Of a stretch of DNA of 64,000 nucleotides, positions 47,111 through 55,725 are shown in pieces. Below the pieces are notes generated by a model that was given only the letters and a program-made list of their open reading frames with translations, did not search any database and was not told where the DNA came from. How positions within the stretch are numbered: the first letter of the stretch is position 1; each line of letters starts with the position of its first letter. Source of the stretch: Afipia sp. (GTDB taxonomy: Bacteria; Pseudomonadota; Alphaproteobacteria; Rhizobiales; Xanthobacteraceae). The stretch spans positions 1 through 64,000 of the forward strand of contig JAFKER010000016.1 in the NCBI GenBank assembly GCA_017308595.1, written 5' to 3'. The position numbers and the translations under genes are program-made.

Positions 47111-47833
47111 TCACCGCAGCAGCAATGTCACCGCAAGCGGCACCAGCAAGGACGTGACGAGGGCATTGAGGCCCATCGCGATCCCTGCGAACACGCCGGC
47201 GACTTCATCGACCTGAAACGCCCGCGCCGTTCCGATGCCATGCGACGCAAGCCCGAGAGCAAAACCCCGCGCGCGGAAATCCGTGATGCCGAGCCGGTTC
47301 ATGGTCGGGGTGACGACAATGGCGCCCATCACGCCGGTCAACACCGTTGCGATCACAGTGATGGCCGGATTGGCGCCCAGCGTTTCGCTGATGCCCATGG
47401 CAACGCCGGCCGTGACGGATTTGGGCGCAAGCGCCAGCACGATCTCGCGCGGCAGCCCCGCAACCTCCGCGAACAACATCACCGAGACAATCGCGGTGGC
47501 CGAGCCCGCCAGCAGCGCTGCCAGCATTGGGAGGATCGCCGCGGCGACACGTTTGCGATTCTCGTAGAGCGGAACCGCGAGCGCGACGGTCGCCGGACCG
47601 AGCAGGAAATGCACGAACTGCGCGCCGCCAAAATAGGTCGTATAACTGGTGCCGGTGAGATACAGGAACAGACCGATGACCCATATCGAATGCAGCACCG
47701 GGTTCATCAGCGGCTCACGGTGCGTCGCCAGCGAAAGTGCATCAGCAACAGCATAGACGGCCAGCGTCACCGACAGCCACAGCAGCGGCGTCTGGGAGAG
47801 ATAGACCCACAGCGCGAAGGGATTCTCCGTCAT
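47111..47833 (-). CDS. lrgB: LrgB/CidB family membrane protein
   Basis: This 240-residue protein with six to seven helices has the family signatures FLLGPATVALAVPLYENRKRV, ALAPKSVTAGVAMGISETLGANPAITVIATVLTG-type helices and FALGLASHGIGTARAFQ. LrgAB/CidAB pairs are membrane channels tied to murein hydrolase control and to metabolite export (pyruvate, glycolate). It overlaps lrgA by 4 bp, so the two are translated together. Confidence 0.93.
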   Translation of the reverse strand: MTENPFALWVYLSQTPLLWLSVTLAVYAVADALSLATHREPLMNPVLHSIWVIGLFLYLTGTSYTTYFGGAQFVHFLLGPATVALAVPLYENRKRVAAAILPMLAALLAGSATAIVSVMLFAEVAGLPREIVLALAPKSVTAGVAMGISETLGANPAITVIATVLTGVMGAIVVTPTMNRLGITDFRARGFALGLASHGIGTARAFQVDEVAGVFAGIAMGLNALVTSLLVPLAVTLLLR

Positions 47834-48213
47834 GACTGACGCTTCCCTGCCAACAGCCGATTGATGACCAGAAAAGTCCCGGCTGTCACAAGCAGCGTCA
47901 CCACCACTGACGCCGCGAGCACAAGAGCGATGGCCACACCGCGTTGCGCCAGCAGATCGAGATTCTGCACCACGCCGACACCCGCCGGCACGAACAACAG
48001 CGATAGATGCGCCAGCATCCCTTTTGCCGTGCCTTCGACGGCATTGTCGCGCAGCGGTCCGCGTGCAAGTGCGGCGTAATTATCACGCAATATCAGGAGC
48101 GCGAACAGAAGTGCCATGCCGATCACCGGCCCCGGCAACGGCAAGCGCAGACCACGAACGACGACCTCACCGATCAACTGACAGATCAGGATGACACTCA
48201 GGCTGGCGATCAT
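47830..48213 (-). CDS. lrgA: LrgA/CidA family holin-like protein
   Basis: This protein of about 127 residues has four helices and the LrgA motifs LICQLIGEVVVRGLRLPLPGPVIGMALLF and LFVPAGVGVVQNLDLL. It is the partner of the LrgB-like gene next to it. The ATG at 48213 is preferred, since GGAG lies seven bases upstream; longer in-frame starts exist at 48243 and 48264 (GTG). The trigger for expression is not visible, as no LytR-type regulator is adjacent. Confidence 0.9.
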   Translation of the reverse strand: MIASLSVILICQLIGEVVVRGLRLPLPGPVIGMALLFALLILRDNYAALARGPLRDNAVEGTAKGMLAHLSLLFVPAGVGVVQNLDLLAQRGVAIALVLAASVVVTLLVTAGTFLVINRLLAGKRQS

Positions 48214-48290
48214 GGGTAACTCCAAAACGGACGTCTTCCGCATATCACGCGCGGCCACTGTCACATGTCAATCGCAGCTCATGCAGAGCG

Positions 48291-49127
48291 TCATTGCTGC
48301 GAGCGCCGATAGAGATCGGCGATGTTTTTCCAGATCGCGTCCTTAAGCTCGTTAGCCGCGGGACCCGACAAGACAACAGGCGGATCACTGCGCTTGATGC
48401 AACCTTCCACCAGGCGCAGCATCCACACCTCGCCATCGGTGTAGTAGAGGTCGCCCTCGCCGTTCCGCCCGCGCAGCGTTGGACCGACACCGGCGACGGT
48501 GTAACGCGCCTCGATCATCCCTGCCGATTGCAGGTTCGCTTCGATCAGCTGCCGCTCGGCATCGATATCGGGCGCGATGTGATGTGTGACGGCGCCGGTG
48601 TAATGACTGAATCCGACGCCGCGGTCGAATGTCACTGCGCCGAGCCAGACCGGGCGATTCTCTTCGCCATCCTTCAGCACCATCCACAGGCGGATGTGAT
48701 GGCGCTTGTCCGCGCTGTTCCCGACGGGCTTTTCGAAAGCGAGTTCCTCGCGGCGGCCGTCGTAATATAAGGGACTGACCGGCGCGCCGGGATAAGGTCT
48801 GTCCAGCAGCACGCTGCTGGAAATTTCCAGCGATGAACGCAGTGTAATCGGATCGGCGGGAATCCATCCGGCCTCGCGCATCGCGCAAAGCACGTCTGAA
48901 GATGATCCGACCAGCCCGACATTGATCGGATCGGCCGGAATGCCTTGCGCGGTCACCGTCACCATCGGAAGGCCGTCGAGTTTTTTCTGATGCTCGTAGT
49001 GCCGCCAGAACGACGGCAGCAGCAGGTAAGCGATCGCCCCATAAACAACGAGGGCAATCCCCAGTATGACCAGCGCGCGCCTGACAGCACGCGATGGCCA
49101 TCGCCGCACAGCGCCAGCCGGACTCAC
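48291..49127 (-). CDS. LssY C-terminal domain membrane protein
   Basis: This 278-residue protein has one N-terminal helix (RALVILGIALVVYGAIAYLLL) and a soluble domain resembling the C-terminal half of the LssY/LssX proteins of the Legionella lss locus: NVGLVGSSSDVLCAMREAGWIPADP, SPLYYDGRREELAFEKPVG, RHHIRLW and VTFDRGVGFSHYTGAVTHHIAPDIDAER. The function is unknown. A GTG start is used. It lies downstream of the secreted-protein gene at 49,156 on the same strand, possibly in one transcript. Confidence 0.82.
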   Translation of the reverse strand: MSPAGAVRRWPSRAVRRALVILGIALVVYGAIAYLLLPSFWRHYEHQKKLDGLPMVTVTAQGIPADPINVGLVGSSSDVLCAMREAGWIPADPITLRSSLEISSSVLLDRPYPGAPVSPLYYDGRREELAFEKPVGNSADKRHHIRLWMVLKDGEENRPVWLGAVTFDRGVGFSHYTGAVTHHIAPDIDAERQLIEANLQSAGMIEARYTVAGVGPTLRGRNGEGDLYYTDGEVWMLRLVEGCIKRSDPPVVLSGPAANELKDAIWKNIADLYRRSQQ

Positions 49128-49155
49128 GCCCGGCTGTTCCGGAACCGCATCGATG

Positions 49156-49668
49156 TCAGCCTTTCAGCCGCTTGGTGCATTCGCTGTAATAGCCGCCACC
49201 CTTCTGAATCCACTTCAGACCGCCATTGGCGTTGGTCGCCTTATTGGCGTTGTATTGATCGACACAGGTATGCATGCGCGCCTTGCCGGCCGTCTCGCTC
49301 GAGTATTTCGGCGAAACGGCTGTAGGAAATACGGCCGCGCCAGCGGCTGCCGGAGCGGCGGCTGTCTTCGGTGTTTCCTTCGGCGTAGCGGCAGCTTTCG
49401 GAGCCTCCTTGGGGGTTCCAGCAGCCTTTGGAGTTTCCTTCGGAGTTTCCTTGGGCGCGGCAGTCGTAGCCGCAGCAGGCGTCGCATCGGCACCGCATTG
49501 CGCCTTGCGGAAATCATTCCACTTCTGATCGCCCAGGGTACCTGCAGACTTCGCTGCCTGATACTTCGCGCTGCATTCCTGGGCCGTCAGGGCCTGCGCG
49601 GGCATCGCAGCAAAAGTGGCTGCGCCAGCCAGCAGGGCCGCATAAAACAGATTGGCTCGGATTGTCAT
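49156..49668 (-). CDS. Secreted Lys/Thr/Pro/Ala-repeat protein with PsiF-like cysteine motif
   Basis: This 170-residue protein has a signal peptide (MTIRANLFYAALLAGAATFA, cleavage after AQA), then a short motif CSAKYQAAKSAGTLG followed by KWNDFRKAQC. A linker of about ten KETPK/KEAPK repeats and a C-terminal region with two more cysteines complete it. The Cys motif resembles that of the divergent PsiF-like gene next to it. The start at 49668 is chosen over the open frame to 49842, since the signal peptide starts there. Function unknown; probably periplasmic. Confidence 0.75.
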   Translation of the reverse strand: MTIRANLFYAALLAGAATFAAMPAQALTAQECSAKYQAAKSAGTLGDQKWNDFRKAQCGADATPAAATTAAPKETPKETPKAAGTPKEAPKAAATPKETPKTAAAPAAAGAAVFPTAVSPKYSSETAGKARMHTCVDQYNANKATNANGGLKWIQKGGGYYSECTKRLKG

Positions 49669-49845
49669 CGAACTCTCCTGAAAAGGGATACCGAACGCCG
49701 CATATCCTAACGCACGACGATCTGCATTCAACGCGCCGCAGCGCACGTCGATCAAAAAATAATGAGCGGCCCGTGCCGCGCCGTTCACCGGCGGTTCATT
49801 CTCGCGGGCAAAATCTCCCCGCCTCCGCAACATGAGGTTCAACCC

Positions 49846-50115
49846 ATGACAACCTTCACTTCACGCCTCCTGGTCACCGCCGCAGCCTCCCTGATGCTTG
49901 CCGGCTCGGCGTTCGCACAAACGACAGCTCCGGCGACACCGGCAACGCCCAGCGCCAAGACAGCGCCCGCCAAAATGGAAGCGCCGAAGGCCAAGCCCGA
50001 GCGCACCGCAGCTTCACTCGAATGCTCTAAGCAGGCCGATGCCAAGGGCCTGCACGGCAAGGAGCGCAAGAAATTCCGCTCCGACTGCAAGAAAAACGCA
50101 GGCAAGGCGAACTGA
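49846..50115 (+). CDS. PsiF repeat-like secreted small protein
   Basis: This 89-residue protein has a signal peptide (MTTFTSRLLVTAAASLMLAG, cleavage at AFAQ), an Ala/Pro/Lys linker and a C-terminal PsiF-like repeat: ECSKQADAKGLHGKERKKF and RSDC. PsiF proteins are phosphate-starvation-inducible in enterics, with unknown biochemical role. The start at 49846 is at the signal peptide; the frame is open from 49762. It is divergent from the related repeat protein, 177 bp away. Confidence 0.78.
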   Translation: MTTFTSRLLVTAAASLMLAGSAFAQTTAPATPATPSAKTAPAKMEAPKAKPERTAASLECSKQADAKGLHGKERKKFRSDCKKNAGKAN

Positions 50116-50261
50116 TTCTCGTTTCAAGGGCGCCGCTGGTACGCGCCCTCTGGTCCCTGCCGCGACGAGCATGGGCACGGCGCGAGCCATGCCCATGCGT
50201 CATTTGCGGCGCGCAGCGGGATTTGTGATAACGGCGATGCCGTTCCTCGAATCCCGCCGTA

Positions 50262-51353
50262 ATGACGCCTGTCCTTCAGAAGCTGTCTCACGCTTTCCGC
50301 CGCGTTACGTTGCGCGACATCTCCCATACGTTTGAAACGCTTGCGATCGGCCTCGCGGGGGGTGCGTTTTTCCAATGGCTGCAATTGCCCGGCGGCCTGA
50401 TCTCGGGCGCGATGATAGCGGTCGGCGCGGCTGCTATTGCAGGACGGCCCATGGGCCTGCCGCCGCTGATGGCGCATGTGATTCTCATGACACTCGGCCT
50501 GTCGCTCGGTTCGATGGTTTCGCCGCAGATGCTGACCAACATGGCGTCCTATCCGGTCAGCATTGCGATCCTCGCGGCATCCACCTTCTGCGCGACTCTC
50601 GGCAGCAGCCTTTATCTACAGCGCGTTCATCAATGGGACCGCACCTCGGCCCTGCTCGCAGGCAGTCCCGGCGCACTGTCTCAGATCATCATGCTCGCCA
50701 ACGAAAGGCGCGCCGATGTCGCGGGCATTGCGGTTGTGCAGACCATGCGGGTGATTATTCTGACAGCGGCACTCCCGCTGATCCTTGCCGCATCCGGACT
50801 GGCGCAGCACGCCGGTTCAACGATTCAGGCCGTCCCAGCGCACCCCATGGCCCTTGCTCTTCTCGTGGCCGGATGCGTTGCAACGGCGCTGCTGCTGCGC
50901 CTGCTGAAATTTCCCGCAAGCTGGATGTTCGGCGCCATGCTCGGCTCCAGCCTCCTGCATGGCACGGGCATGATCGAAGGCGGCCTTCCGCCCTGGGCTT
51001 ATGCCGCAGCGCTGATCGGCATTGGATCGCTGATCGGGACACGGTTCGCGCGGATTTCGGCACGCACCTTGCTCAGTCACATGGCCGCTGCGATCGGGTC
51101 ATTCAGCGTCGCCATTGCTATTTCGGCGATTTTCGTCGCGCTCGTCACCGTGACGACCCATGCGCGGTTCGGCGACATCGTCGTCGCCTTCTCGCCCGGT
51201 GCAATGGACGCCATGCTGGCGCTGGCCCTCACGCTGCACATCGATCCGATTTTCGTCGGCGCGCATCATCTGTCGCGGTTCGTGTTTGTCTCGATTGCAA
51301 CGCCGGGTATCGTCCACCTGTTCGGGCGCCAGCAGGTCGATGCGGACGACTAG
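50262..51353 (+). CDS. AbrB family membrane protein (regulator-of-aidB type)
   Basis: This 363-residue integral membrane protein has two related halves, each with the signature seen as LQLPGGLISGAMIAVGAAAIAG and FPASWMFGAMLGSSLLHGTG (the Gneg_AbrB_dup repeat), plus GSPGALSQIIMLANERRADV and FSPGAMDAMLALALTLHIDP. E. coli AbrB affects aidB expression; other members were once misnamed ammonia monooxygenases. A transport function is plausible but unproven. It is convergent with dsbB. Confidence 0.88.
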   Translation: MTPVLQKLSHAFRRVTLRDISHTFETLAIGLAGGAFFQWLQLPGGLISGAMIAVGAAAIAGRPMGLPPLMAHVILMTLGLSLGSMVSPQMLTNMASYPVSIAILAASTFCATLGSSLYLQRVHQWDRTSALLAGSPGALSQIIMLANERRADVAGIAVVQTMRVIILTAALPLILAASGLAQHAGSTIQAVPAHPMALALLVAGCVATALLLRLLKFPASWMFGAMLGSSLLHGTGMIEGGLPPWAYAAALIGIGSLIGTRFARISARTLLSHMAAAIGSFSVAIAISAIFVALVTVTTHARFGDIVVAFSPGAMDAMLALALTLHIDPIFVGAHHLSRFVFVSIATPGIVHLFGRQQVDADD

Positions 51354-51362
51354 ATCAGCGTG

Positions 51363-51884
51363 TTATCTCCGCCTGGCAATGCCCCAACCGGCCACCGCCG
51401 CCAGTCCCAGCGAGATCAGCACATTGTAACCGGCCAGCGACAATCCGAGGAACCGCCATTGCACCTCGTCACAGCGGATCACCTTCACCTTGTTGAGACT
51501 GTCGAGCAGGTTTCCGGTATTGCCGAAATCGACAATCGGCCCACTGCAGTCGGTCGGTCCCTGCCAGAAACCCCACTCCACACCGGCGTGATAGCCGCCG
51601 AGCACCGCATTCGCGAGCAGCGCCAGCGCGAGGACTGCCAACCCGGTGGCAAGCAGGCCGCGAGAAGCCCCGCGAGAAGCCGCGAACGCAACGAGCGCCG
51701 CCAGCGGAATGGCAAGGTAGTAGGCATAACGCTGCTCAAGGCAGAGCGGACAGGGCCTGATATCGAATACGAGCTGGAAGAACCACGCCCCTGCAATGGT
51801 CAGCGCGGCCACGGCGGCGATGACGACGCCGGCAAAAAATACTGCGTCTGTTGAGGTGTTCGCGTGGCCGGAAGTGACGCTCAT
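51363..51884 (-). CDS. dsbB: Disulfide bond formation protein B (DsbB)
   Basis: This 173-residue four-helix membrane protein reoxidises DsbA with quinone. The first redox pair is in FDIRPCPLCLEQRYAYYLAI. The second pair is the loop cysteines in GPTDCSGP and VIRCDEVQWRFLGLSLAGYNVL. The start is taken at MSVTSGHANTS (51884); the open frame continues upstream without family match. It lies just upstream of the tRNA-Leu and island junction but belongs to the core chromosome. Confidence 0.9.
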   Translation of the reverse strand: MSVTSGHANTSTDAVFFAGVVIAAVAALTIAGAWFFQLVFDIRPCPLCLEQRYAYYLAIPLAALVAFAASRGASRGLLATGLAVLALALLANAVLGGYHAGVEWGFWQGPTDCSGPIVDFGNTGNLLDSLNKVKVIRCDEVQWRFLGLSLAGYNVLISLGLAAVAGWGIARRR

Positions 51885-52042
51885 GCCGCTTGTCACGAGT
51901 AAAATCTCCCATTTCGCAAGGGTCCTACCCTGCCGGGTGCCCGCTGTCGATGCAGAGCCGATCACAGGCGGTTGACCGCATCCGCGCGCAAGCTATATTC
52001 CGCCCCGCTTGAAGACCCCTCGCTCCGGCGGCGGTCCTGCAG

Positions 52043-52127
52043 GCCCCTGTGGCGGAATTGGTAGACGCGCTCGACTCAAAATCGAGTTCCGCAAGGAGTG
52101 CTGGTTCGATTCCGGCCAGGGGCACCA
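52043..52127 (+). tRNA. tRNA-Leu (anticodon CAA)
   Basis: An 85-nt class II tRNA with acceptor GCCCCTG pairing with CAGGGGC, D-arm GGCGGAATTGGTAGACGC, anticodon stem CTCGA/TCGAG around loop CTCAAAA (anticodon CAA), a variable arm GTTCCGCAAGGAGT, T-arm GGTTCGATTCC and encoded CCA. Its 3' end is followed after about 211 bp by an integrase gene on the same strand, so it is the likely attachment site of an integrated element. Confidence 0.96.
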
Positions 52128-52338
52128 ACCAGGCTGTTCAAGCCCGTTCCGAAACGTCCGCAACCGTCCGCACCGTGCTCGGAAAGCCTTGAAAAATAGG
52201 CACTTCCGCGTACGTTCTAGTTCGTCACCGTTTGTTCTCCTCCGATCCCAGCCGCCCGATTTGCTGGTATTTTTGCTGGTATCGGGAGAACAAACGTTCA
52301 CGGCGACTTTCGCTTTGCCGAATGAAGGAATTGAGCCG

Positions 52339-53709
52339 ATGGGCGGCAAGAACGACGGCGCGTGCGCCAATCCCAAGCAGATTAAGACCGACGTCGACTG
52401 CCGCGCCGCCCGACCGAAATTCGACAATGGCGCGTGGAGTCCCGCTAAGATTTCCGACGTGACCGGCGGCTGGCTCTATCTCTTCGTCACGCCGGACGTG
52501 AGCAGGCCCGGCAACGCTGCCTCCAAGCTCTGGCGGATGGACTACCGTTTCCACGGCCGCCAGAAAACCTACTCCATCGGCCCCTACGGCAACGGCAGGG
52601 ATGGCACGTTCTCGCTCGCAGACGCGCGGCGCGAGCGCGACAAGGCCAAAGACCTGCTCAAGGAAGGCAAAGACCCGAGCATCGAGAAGCAGCTCGACAA
52701 GCACAAGCAGGCCGCCGCCCGGCCTTTCGCGCAATGGGCCGATGAGTGGCTCGCCAAGAAGAAGGTGGAGAAAGTCAAGCGCGGCAGGATCGTCGCAGTG
52801 CGCGACCCCAAGACCGTCGAGGTGCTCGAGCTGCGCGTCGGCTACGTCAAGGCTCGCTTCGGCAAGCTGTGCAGGCAGGACATCAAGCGTCCCGACGTGC
52901 TCGCTTTCATGCGTTCATATGAAGCAGAGGGAAGGCTGGAAACCCGGGACCGAGTGCGCAGCATCGGCGAGCAGATCTGCGACTATGCCGACGTCGAAGG
53001 CGACGGCTACAATCCATTCCGCAACCTGAATGGACAGATGATTGCCAACATTTCGACGCCGCGTCCCGGTGTCACCGAACCACGCGACGTCACGCGCGTC
53101 TTCAAACTTATCAGCGCACCGTGGACGAGAGCGAGATTTGGTGACGTCGTTGGCCTTGCCTTGCGCTTCAATGCGCTGACCATTCCCCGCCCCGGCATGG
53201 TCAATGAAATGGAATGGGGCGAGGTCGATTGGGATGCCAAACGCTGGACTGTTCCAGCTCCCAAGATGAAGACCGGTTGGGACCATGTTGTGCCCTTGTC
53301 ACGACAGGCACTCGCGATCCTGCGTAGCGTCCAGAAGCTGACCGGCCATCGCCGGTACGCGTTTTCCTGCTCGAAGGACGCGCCGCTATCAAACAATACG
53401 CTCAACAAGCGCTTGCGGCTGCTTGGCATTGATACCAAGACTGATCATTGTGCCCACGGATTCCGGACCACGTTCTCGACTCTATCTCACCACGAAGAGA
53501 TCAAGGACGCCAAGGCATGGGATGGCGATGTCGTCGAGCTGCAGCTCGCACATCTCGATAACTCTACTGTGGAAGGTCTCTACAAGAAGCACGGACCCCT
53601 CGCGCTGATCGGCTCGCGCACGAAGCTGATGCAGCATTGGGCTGATCGGATCGACCACTGGCTCGATCCCAAGAAGGTGATGCCGATCAAGGGAGGCGCG
53701 CAGGCTTGA
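52339..53709 (+). CDS. int: Tyrosine-type site-specific integrase (P4-like)
   Basis: This 456-residue integrase has an N-terminal arm-binding DUF4102-like domain (WRMDYRFHGRQKTYSIGPYG, SLADARRERDKAKDLLKEGKDP), a core-binding SAM-like domain and a catalytic domain. The catalytic domain keeps Arg in TIPRPGMVNEMEW, the HGFRTTFST box, LAHLDNS and the nucleophile Tyr in TVEGLYKKH. It probably inserted the following island into tRNA-Leu. The start at 52339 is taken because the longer frame would run through the tRNA. No excisionase gene is recognised nearby. Confidence 0.93.
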   Translation: MGGKNDGACANPKQIKTDVDCRAARPKFDNGAWSPAKISDVTGGWLYLFVTPDVSRPGNAASKLWRMDYRFHGRQKTYSIGPYGNGRDGTFSLADARRERDKAKDLLKEGKDPSIEKQLDKHKQAAARPFAQWADEWLAKKKVEKVKRGRIVAVRDPKTVEVLELRVGYVKARFGKLCRQDIKRPDVLAFMRSYEAEGRLETRDRVRSIGEQICDYADVEGDGYNPFRNLNGQMIANISTPRPGVTEPRDVTRVFKLISAPWTRARFGDVVGLALRFNALTIPRPGMVNEMEWGEVDWDAKRWTVPAPKMKTGWDHVVPLSRQALAILRSVQKLTGHRRYAFSCSKDAPLSNNTLNKRLRLLGIDTKTDHCAHGFRTTFSTLSHHEEIKDAKAWDGDVVELQLAHLDNSTVEGLYKKHGPLALIGSRTKLMQHWADRIDHWLDPKKVMPIKGGAQA

Positions 53710-54154
53710 GTCGCCTATCATCAGGCCTGTTAAGTTGCCCAATTCAACCCGTCGCAAAGCTCATGTGATAATCGTCGACGCTTGTGCATCTCGTGCTGGA
53801 AGGATCGATTTCGCATCCGTTGCATCGCGTTGCGCTTGTCCGCCTGAGATAACCGCAACAGCCGTTGTCGCCTAGATCCAATGCTTTGCCGTGGCTTCGA
53901 ACGGCCGGATACAATGGAGAAGCAGTGCGACGGAGAGAGTGTCAGTCAGCCCCCGCTGAAAGATAAAGCATTTTCGACCTTCCTGGACTACGGCCACGTC
54001 CGAAATATCATCTCCGGCAGCCGAAATTACCGGAAGGGTCATAATACTGTTTCGAAGAGGGGATGGTTGCGGGGGGTGCAACACCCGTATTAGTTCGAGG
54101 GCAATCCCACGGCCCGCAGCATGGCCCTGCTAATCGGCCCAATGTCGGATGTGG
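53710..54154. other. 445-bp stretch without a confident gene
   Basis: Between the integrase and the ImmA-type gene two antiparallel 70-codon frames exist (53881-54093 plus, 53872-54084 minus). Neither shows a known family, a clear ribosome site or a convincing composition. No repeat of the tRNA-Leu 3' end is seen here. Confidence 0.5.
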
Positions 54155-55036
54155 CTACCGGCCATAAGCGAAGCGGGGTGTCCAGCTTCGCTCCAATTCA
54201 GCATCCTCATCCTCCTCATCGAGAGGGGCTTCGGGCAGCCCCTCGCTGGTCAACACGGTCAAGGTGTAGCCGTATTTGCCAAGGCCGATGATCTCTTCAT
54301 CAAGAGTGATCCGACCCGGGCCGTCGAACCATGTCGCCAAGTCGGTTTCACCAACGGCGCGTTCGGCGCGAAGGACATTCGCCGCATCCGCGTTGAACCT
54401 CTGCGTCGCTCCGTCGGGCAAAGGAGCGCCTTTTCGCAAGAACGCTAGCTTGCCGAGATTCTTGAAAGACTCCGAGGTAAACGCATATGCGATCTCGTTG
54501 CCCTTGCTGACGATGATCGCCATCGGATAGCTGCCGCACTCCGCGGCCCGAATCGCGGCAGCCGTGATCGAACAATGGGCCTTCTCAGCCAGCTTGAGAA
54601 TGCCGTCGAGGCCGATCTGATAATTGGAGAGCAGGTTGCGTGTGAGATTGGACGGCAAGAGAAGGCCGCTGGCGAAGTGGTCAGCCTCCAGCTCGATCGA
54701 CGTATTCTGTGTAAAATTGGCGCGGGACATGTGCGCGCCGCCGGCCTTGATAATCTCCTCGGGATGGCCCGGCAGGAACCAATGCCCCAGCTCATGGCCA
54801 ATGGAGAAATTCTCGAAGCCTTCGTTGCCGTGCTCGGTGGAGTAGATGATGGTGGCCGAATCACCGGCGAAGATGATCGCGCCGGACACGCCCGTCACTT
54901 CGGCTGGTTTCGCCTGGATGACAATATCCCTGGCCTTGGCGATCTCTCGAGGTCTAACTGGAAACTGATTGAAGCCAAATTCCTCAGCGACCTTTTCGCC
55001 GTGCTGGGTTGCCATCTTCAACCGAAAGCCCGCCAT
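54155..55036 (-). CDS. ImmA/IrrE family metallopeptidase
   Basis: This 293-residue protein has the zinc motif HELGHW (H81, E82, H85) and a downstream third ligand region SIELEADHFASGLLLP, as in ImmA of ICEBs1 and IrrE. Such proteases cleave their partner XRE repressor to switch on mobile elements or stress genes. The partner XRE gene lies just upstream, 10 bp apart on the same strand, in the usual order. The C-terminal 100 residues are an extra domain ending in a very acidic stretch (EAPLDEEDEDAELE). It probably governs the neighbouring defence operon or the island itself. Confidence 0.9.
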   Translation of the reverse strand: MAGFRLKMATQHGEKVAEEFGFNQFPVRPREIAKARDIVIQAKPAEVTGVSGAIIFAGDSATIIYSTEHGNEGFENFSIGHELGHWFLPGHPEEIIKAGGAHMSRANFTQNTSIELEADHFASGLLLPSNLTRNLLSNYQIGLDGILKLAEKAHCSITAAAIRAAECGSYPMAIIVSKGNEIAYAFTSESFKNLGKLAFLRKGAPLPDGATQRFNADAANVLRAERAVGETDLATWFDGPGRITLDEEIIGLGKYGYTLTVLTSEGLPEAPLDEEDEDAELERSWTPRFAYGR

Positions 55037-55046
55037 GTTTCGCCCC

Positions 55047-55361
55047 CTATTTCTTGTCCTTAATCATTGTGTCGATGATGTTCTGAATAAAAAGTCGATC
55101 TTTTGCGCTCAGCTTGTCTTCGTCGCGAAAGGCGGTCGTCGCGGCTTGCGCCCCGAGTAGGTAGTCGGCCGAGACCTTCAGCGCCTTCGCGAGCGCTCGC
55201 ACGTTGTCGAACGACGGCTTGCGGCGCCCAGCCTCAAAATGGGCGATGGCCGAAGGTTGCATGCCGGCTTCCCTGGCCAGTTCGGATTGGCTTAGCTCCC
55301 GCGTTTCGCGCGTTTTGCGCAGGCGAGAGGCGAAGTCTTTTGGTGCGCTTGACTCGGCCAT
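55047..55361 (-). CDS. XRE family transcriptional regulator
   Basis: This 104-residue protein has an HTH_3 domain: LRKTRETRELSQSELAREAG, MQPSAIAHFEAGRRKPS and FDNVRALAKALKVSADYLLG. The C-terminal 35 residues end in KDRLFIQNIIDTMIKDKK, probably the part cut by the ImmA-like partner. It starts next to a 16-bp repeat (55360-55375) that recurs at 55431-55446, probably its operators, in the divergent region shared with the defence operon. Confidence 0.9.
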   Translation of the reverse strand: MAESSAPKDFASRLRKTRETRELSQSELAREAGMQPSAIAHFEAGRRKPSFDNVRALAKALKVSADYLLGAQAATTAFRDEDKLSAKDRLFIQNIIDTMIKDKK

Positions 55362-55446
55362 GACAGATCGTATAGAGTTCCATGTCTAGATCGTCGACAG
55401 CCCCGCGGGGCTATTTCTTCGGCTCAGGCTATGACAGAGCGTATAG
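55360..55446. promoter_or_regulatory. Divergent control region with 16-bp direct repeats
   Basis: ATGACAGATCGTATAG (55360-55375) and ATGACAGAGCGTATAG (55431-55446) differ at one base and are 71 bp apart. The first overlaps the XRE start codon; its complement supplies CTATAC, a fair -10 for the XRE gene. The second lies 50 bp before the DUF2188 gene. They are probably XRE operators. Confidence 0.55.
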
Positions 55447-55495
55447 CTACTTATTACGATTTGCGAATCAGGTCAAGGAATCAGGAGTTGTGAGC

Positions 55496-55720
55496 ATGGC
55501 AGGCAAGAATCAGCATGTCGTTCCGCACGGTGACGAATGGGCCGTGCGTGGCGAAAGGAATGAGAGGGCAACCTCGATCCATCCGACCCAGGGAGATGCC
55601 GAACGGGCTGCACGGGAGATCGCGATCAACCAGCAGAGCGAAGTCGTCATTCATCGGCCGGACGGTCGGATTCGCGACAAGAATTCCTACGGGCACGATC
55701 CCTATCCTCCGAAGGGCTAA
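55496..55720 (+). CDS. DUF2188 domain protein, first gene of the CBASS-like operon
   Basis: This 74-residue protein has the DUF2188 pattern NQHVVPHGDEWAVRGERN, TQGDAERAAREIAINQQSEV and VIHRPDGRIRDKNSYGHDP. The fold is a small beta-alpha unit of unknown activity. It ends 5 bp before the phospholipase gene, so it should be co-transcribed with the defence genes. DUF2188 genes occur on many mobile elements; a role in this system, for example as sensor, adaptor or immunity factor, is only inference. The start at 55496 is taken at the domain start; the frame is open from 55382. Confidence 0.82.
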   Translation: MAGKNQHVVPHGDEWAVRGERNERATSIHPTQGDAERAAREIAINQQSEVVIHRPDGRIRDKNSYGHDPYPPKG

Positions 55721-55725
55721 GCGAC

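Noticed and set aside
52009-52338. N-terminal extension of the integrase through the tRNA gene
   Set aside because: It would translate the tRNA-Leu sequence; family similarity begins after 52339.
53872-54093. Two overlapping antiparallel 70-codon frames
   Set aside because: No family match, no clear ribosome site and they overlap each other; kept only as a note on the intergenic stretch.
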